From positions 1 to 64,000 of the forward strand of contig UQXC01000002.1 of NCBI GenBank assembly GCA_900544995.1: DNA of 64,000 bases, written 5' to 3'. The stretch comes from an uncultured Collinsella sp. GTDB lineage: Bacteria > Actinomycetota > Coriobacteriia > Coriobacteriales > Coriobacteriaceae. Of this stretch, positions 62,200-64,000 are shown one piece after another (position 1 is the first letter of the stretch; the number at the start of each line of letters is the position of its first letter). The notes under the pieces were generated by a model. The model was given only the letters and a program-made list of their open reading frames with translations, was not told where the DNA came from and did not search any database. The position numbers and the translations under genes were made by a program.

Positions 62200-62654
62200 T
62201 AGAGGAGGTTGAGGGGGAGCTGGGGGGCGTCTCCCCAGAGTTTCTCGAGGCGGTAGAAGTCGCGGGCTTCGGGAGTGAAGACGTGGACGACAACCGAACC
62301 GTAGTCCATGAGCATCCAGGTCTTCTGCTCGCGGCCCTCGATGGAGAACGGATGCTCGCCGCAAGCCTCGGCGACCTTCTCCTCAATCTCGTCGACGATG
62401 GAATCAACCTGGCGGTTGTTAGTGCCGGTAGCGAGGACAAAGTAGTCGCACACATCGGAAAGCTCGGTCAGGTCGAGCACCTGAACGTCCTCGCCTTTCT
62501 TGTCGTAGGCGGCCTGCGCGGCGGCGCGGGCGACATCCTCGGCGGCGACACCGCTCGCGGACAGCGAGGCGGCAGTGCGGTCGGACGTGGCAACGAAACT
62601 CTTGTGCTCCACACCTTCAAGAATCTGCTCGTCGGTCATGGTCTCTTCGGCCAT
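62199..62654 (-). CDS. rsfS: ribosome silencing factor RsfS
   Basis: This 151-residue factor binds L14 and blocks subunit joining in starvation. The conserved core VLDLTELSDVCDYFVLATGTNNRQVDSIVDEIEEKV and WMLMDYGSVVVHVFTPEARDFYRLEKLWGDAP is intact. An N-terminal helical extension of about 35 residues is present. The ATG at 62654 ends the nadD-yqeK-rsfS run, which is a standard order. Confidence 0.95.
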   Translation of the reverse strand: MAEETMTDEQILEGVEHKSFVATSDRTAASLSASGVAAEDVARAAAQAAYDKKGEDVQVLDLTELSDVCDYFVLATGTNNRQVDSIVDEIEEKVAEACGEHPFSIEGREQKTWMLMDYGSVVVHVFTPEARDFYRLEKLWGDAPQLPLNLL

Positions 62655-62682
62655 GGAATACCTCTTTCTAGACGCACCCGAG

Positions 62683-63291
62683 CTAGCGCAGCTGGGCGTA
62701 ATGGTTGTAAATCGTAATAGCCGTGGGATAAAGATAACGCCCGGACTGGATCACATAGACCAGACCCTGCGCAAAACAGGAGAAGAACAACTCGTCGAGC
62801 GTCGACTCCCCCACCATCTTACGCAACGCATGGGCATAGTCGCCGTGACGGTTGGGCTCGATGGCATCGGCCACAAAGACCACCATATCGAGCGGCGTCA
62901 TGTCGCAGGCACCCACGGTGTGACGGTCGACAGCCTGGAAAACGGCCGGCGACAACTCGGGGAAAAGCTGCGGAAGCTCATAGGCGGCAACCGGGCCATG
63001 CAAAAGCGGCGTCGCGGCAGACGGAGAGCCGGCAATCTTAATGCCGTAATGCAGAGCGCGCGTGACCAGCTCGTCGTCGGAGAGCACCTTGTCCCAGTCA
63101 TGGATCAGGCCGGCGGCAGCGGCATCAAAGCGGTCAACGCCGTAGACCTCGGCCAGATGAAGTGCAGTCTCGGCAACACCCAGCGAATGCACATAGCGCT
63201 TGCGCTTATCCTTCATGCGAACATCGAGCAGCTCTTGAATGCGCTTGAGCAGCGCGCGCTCATCGCCCTCAAACTGATCCTCTACCGACAA
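62683..63291 (-). CDS. yqeK: YqeK family HD phosphohydrolase (Ap4A hydrolase)
   Basis: This 202-residue HD-domain protein belongs to the YqeK family, known to hydrolyse diadenosine tetraphosphate symmetrically. RKRYVHSLGVAETALHLAEVYGVD and AAGLIHDWDK supply HD metal ligands, and HGPVAAYEL and AVDRHTVGACDMTPLDMVVFVADAIEP follow. The start is TTG at 63291 with GGGGG upstream. It falls between nadD and rsfS. Confidence 0.92.
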   Translation of the reverse strand: MSVEDQFEGDERALLKRIQELLDVRMKDKRKRYVHSLGVAETALHLAEVYGVDRFDAAAAGLIHDWDKVLSDDELVTRALHYGIKIAGSPSAATPLLHGPVAAYELPQLFPELSPAVFQAVDRHTVGACDMTPLDMVVFVADAIEPNRHGDYAHALRKMVGESTLDELFFSCFAQGLVYVIQSGRYLYPTAITIYNHYAQLR

Positions 63292-63303
63292 CGTAGACCC
63301 CCA

Positions 63304-63981
63304 TCACTCAAAATCTTCTTGGCCCAAATCGGCATATAGCCTGCGTTTGCGAATGTAGCCGAGCACGGACTCGCTCGTAAGATAGCGCACGCTCATGCCG
63401 CGGGCAACTCGCTTGCGAATGTTGGTCGAGCTAATCGCCAGCGCCGGAATCTGAATATAGCGCACGTCGAACGGCAGTCCCGACTCTTTGATTCGGGCAC
63501 GCGCCGTATCGATATCAAAGCCCGGTCGCGTCGCAGCAATAAAGGTGGCAAGCTCAGCGATTCGTTCGGCATCATGCCAGGTCACAATATCGATAATCGC
63601 GTCGGCGCCCGTAATAAAGTAGAGCTTTACCTGCGGCGGGTAAAAGTCGCGAAGGGCATGAAGCGTATCGGCCGTATAGGTTACGCCCGGACGGTCGATC
63701 TCGAACCGGCTCGCCAAAAAGGCCGGGTTCGCGGCGGTGGCGAGGACCGTCATGGCATAACGGTCCTCGGCAGGCGTCACCGGCTTGTCAAGCTTAAAGG
63801 CCGGCGTGCCCGCCGGCATAAAGAGCACGGCATCCAAGTCGAGGGACTCGCGCGCCTGCTCGGCGGTCACCAGGTGCCCGTAATGGATGGGATCAAAGGT
63901 GCCACCCATAATGCCAAGCCTAAACTCCTGCCCGTCCTCTAGAGGAAGCTCGGGCAGACCGATTCCACCGCGCAGCGACAT
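63304..63981 (-). CDS. nadD: nicotinate-nucleotide adenylyltransferase
   Basis: This 225-residue enzyme makes nicotinic acid adenine dinucleotide for NAD synthesis. LGIMGGTFDPIHYGHLVTAEQARE is the nucleotidyltransferase motif and ISSTNIRKRVARG the second. The N-terminal 20 residues precede the conserved start, so an internal start is possible, but the ATG at 63981 is kept because it is the only nearby ATG ahead of the motif. Confidence 0.95.
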   Translation of the reverse strand: MSLRGGIGLPELPLEDGQEFRLGIMGGTFDPIHYGHLVTAEQARESLDLDAVLFMPAGTPAFKLDKPVTPAEDRYAMTVLATAANPAFLASRFEIDRPGVTYTADTLHALRDFYPPQVKLYFITGADAIIDIVTWHDAERIAELATFIAATRPGFDIDTARARIKESGLPFDVRYIQIPALAISSTNIRKRVARGMSVRYLTSESVLGYIRKRRLYADLGQEDFE

Positions 63982-63984
63982 GGC

Positions 63985-64000
63985 TTACTCGCCCTCCGAG
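63985..64000 (-). CDS. 3' end of an upstream gene, possibly obgE
   Basis: Only the last codons are inside the window, ending SEGE and TAA. Obg GTPase commonly precedes nadD in this neighbourhood, so obgE is a guess from context alone. Confidence 0.3.

Overview
The window is a dense, high-GC bacterial chromosome segment, almost all of it core housekeeping genes on the minus strand. Several features point to the actinobacterial class Coriobacteriia, probably a Collinsella-like gut anaerobe. These are an actinobacterial-type IHF gene between pyrF and gmk, many GTG and TTG start codons, a fermentative adhE, pyruvate phosphate dikinase with its regulator, the MEP isoprenoid genes, and two-subunit glycyl-tRNA synthetase. 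The genus is inferred from gene content and composition, not from a database match. No rRNA, tRNA or CRISPR array was recognised.

Layout from left to right, with genes read on the minus strand unless noted. 1-14.8 kb: rpsT, lepA, dus, hemW, two tandem dnaJ genes, mtaB, phoH, ybeY, dgkA, era, recO, rpsO and pnp, covering translation, RNA processing and chaperones. 14.9-21.6 kb: mIHF, gmk, rpoZ and thiI, then comEA, comEC and holA for DNA uptake and replication. 21.8-27.2 kb: the pyrimidine cluster pyrR-pyrB-pyrC-pyrK-pyrD-pyrF behind an attenuator-like leader. 27.6-32.7 kb is mainly plus strand: rpmB, a REP-associated tyrosine transposase (RAYT1, minus strand) inside perfect inverted repeats, adhE and a phosphotransferase-fold kinase.

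32.8-43 kb: rpsB and tsf, then pyrH-frr-uppS-cdsA-dxr-rseP-ispG-proS, linking translation with isoprenoid, lipid and envelope biogenesis. 43-49.8 kb: rplS, rnhB, yraN, yifB, dprA, trmFO and xerC. 50-59.6 kb: rpsP-khpA-rimM-trmD-lepB, then glyQ-glyS-ppsR and ppdK. 59.7-64 kb: dinB on the plus strand, a second transposase (RAYT2, minus strand) with its own repeat family, then nadD-yqeK-rsfS and the last codons of another gene.

The least ordinary material is the pair of RAYT/REP systems. Each has its own repeat family. RAYT2-type repeats also lie between ppsR and ppdK, and several of them abut or supply TAG stop codons through a GTAG tetranucleotide. Other unusual points are a membrane-anchored DnaJ variant, a site-2 protease with a roughly 115-residue insertion, a xerC that seems to start at ATA, a probably leaderless dinB, phased repeats upstream of ppdK, paired LacI-type dyads upstream of adhE, and a recurring TGC-extended -10 promoter.
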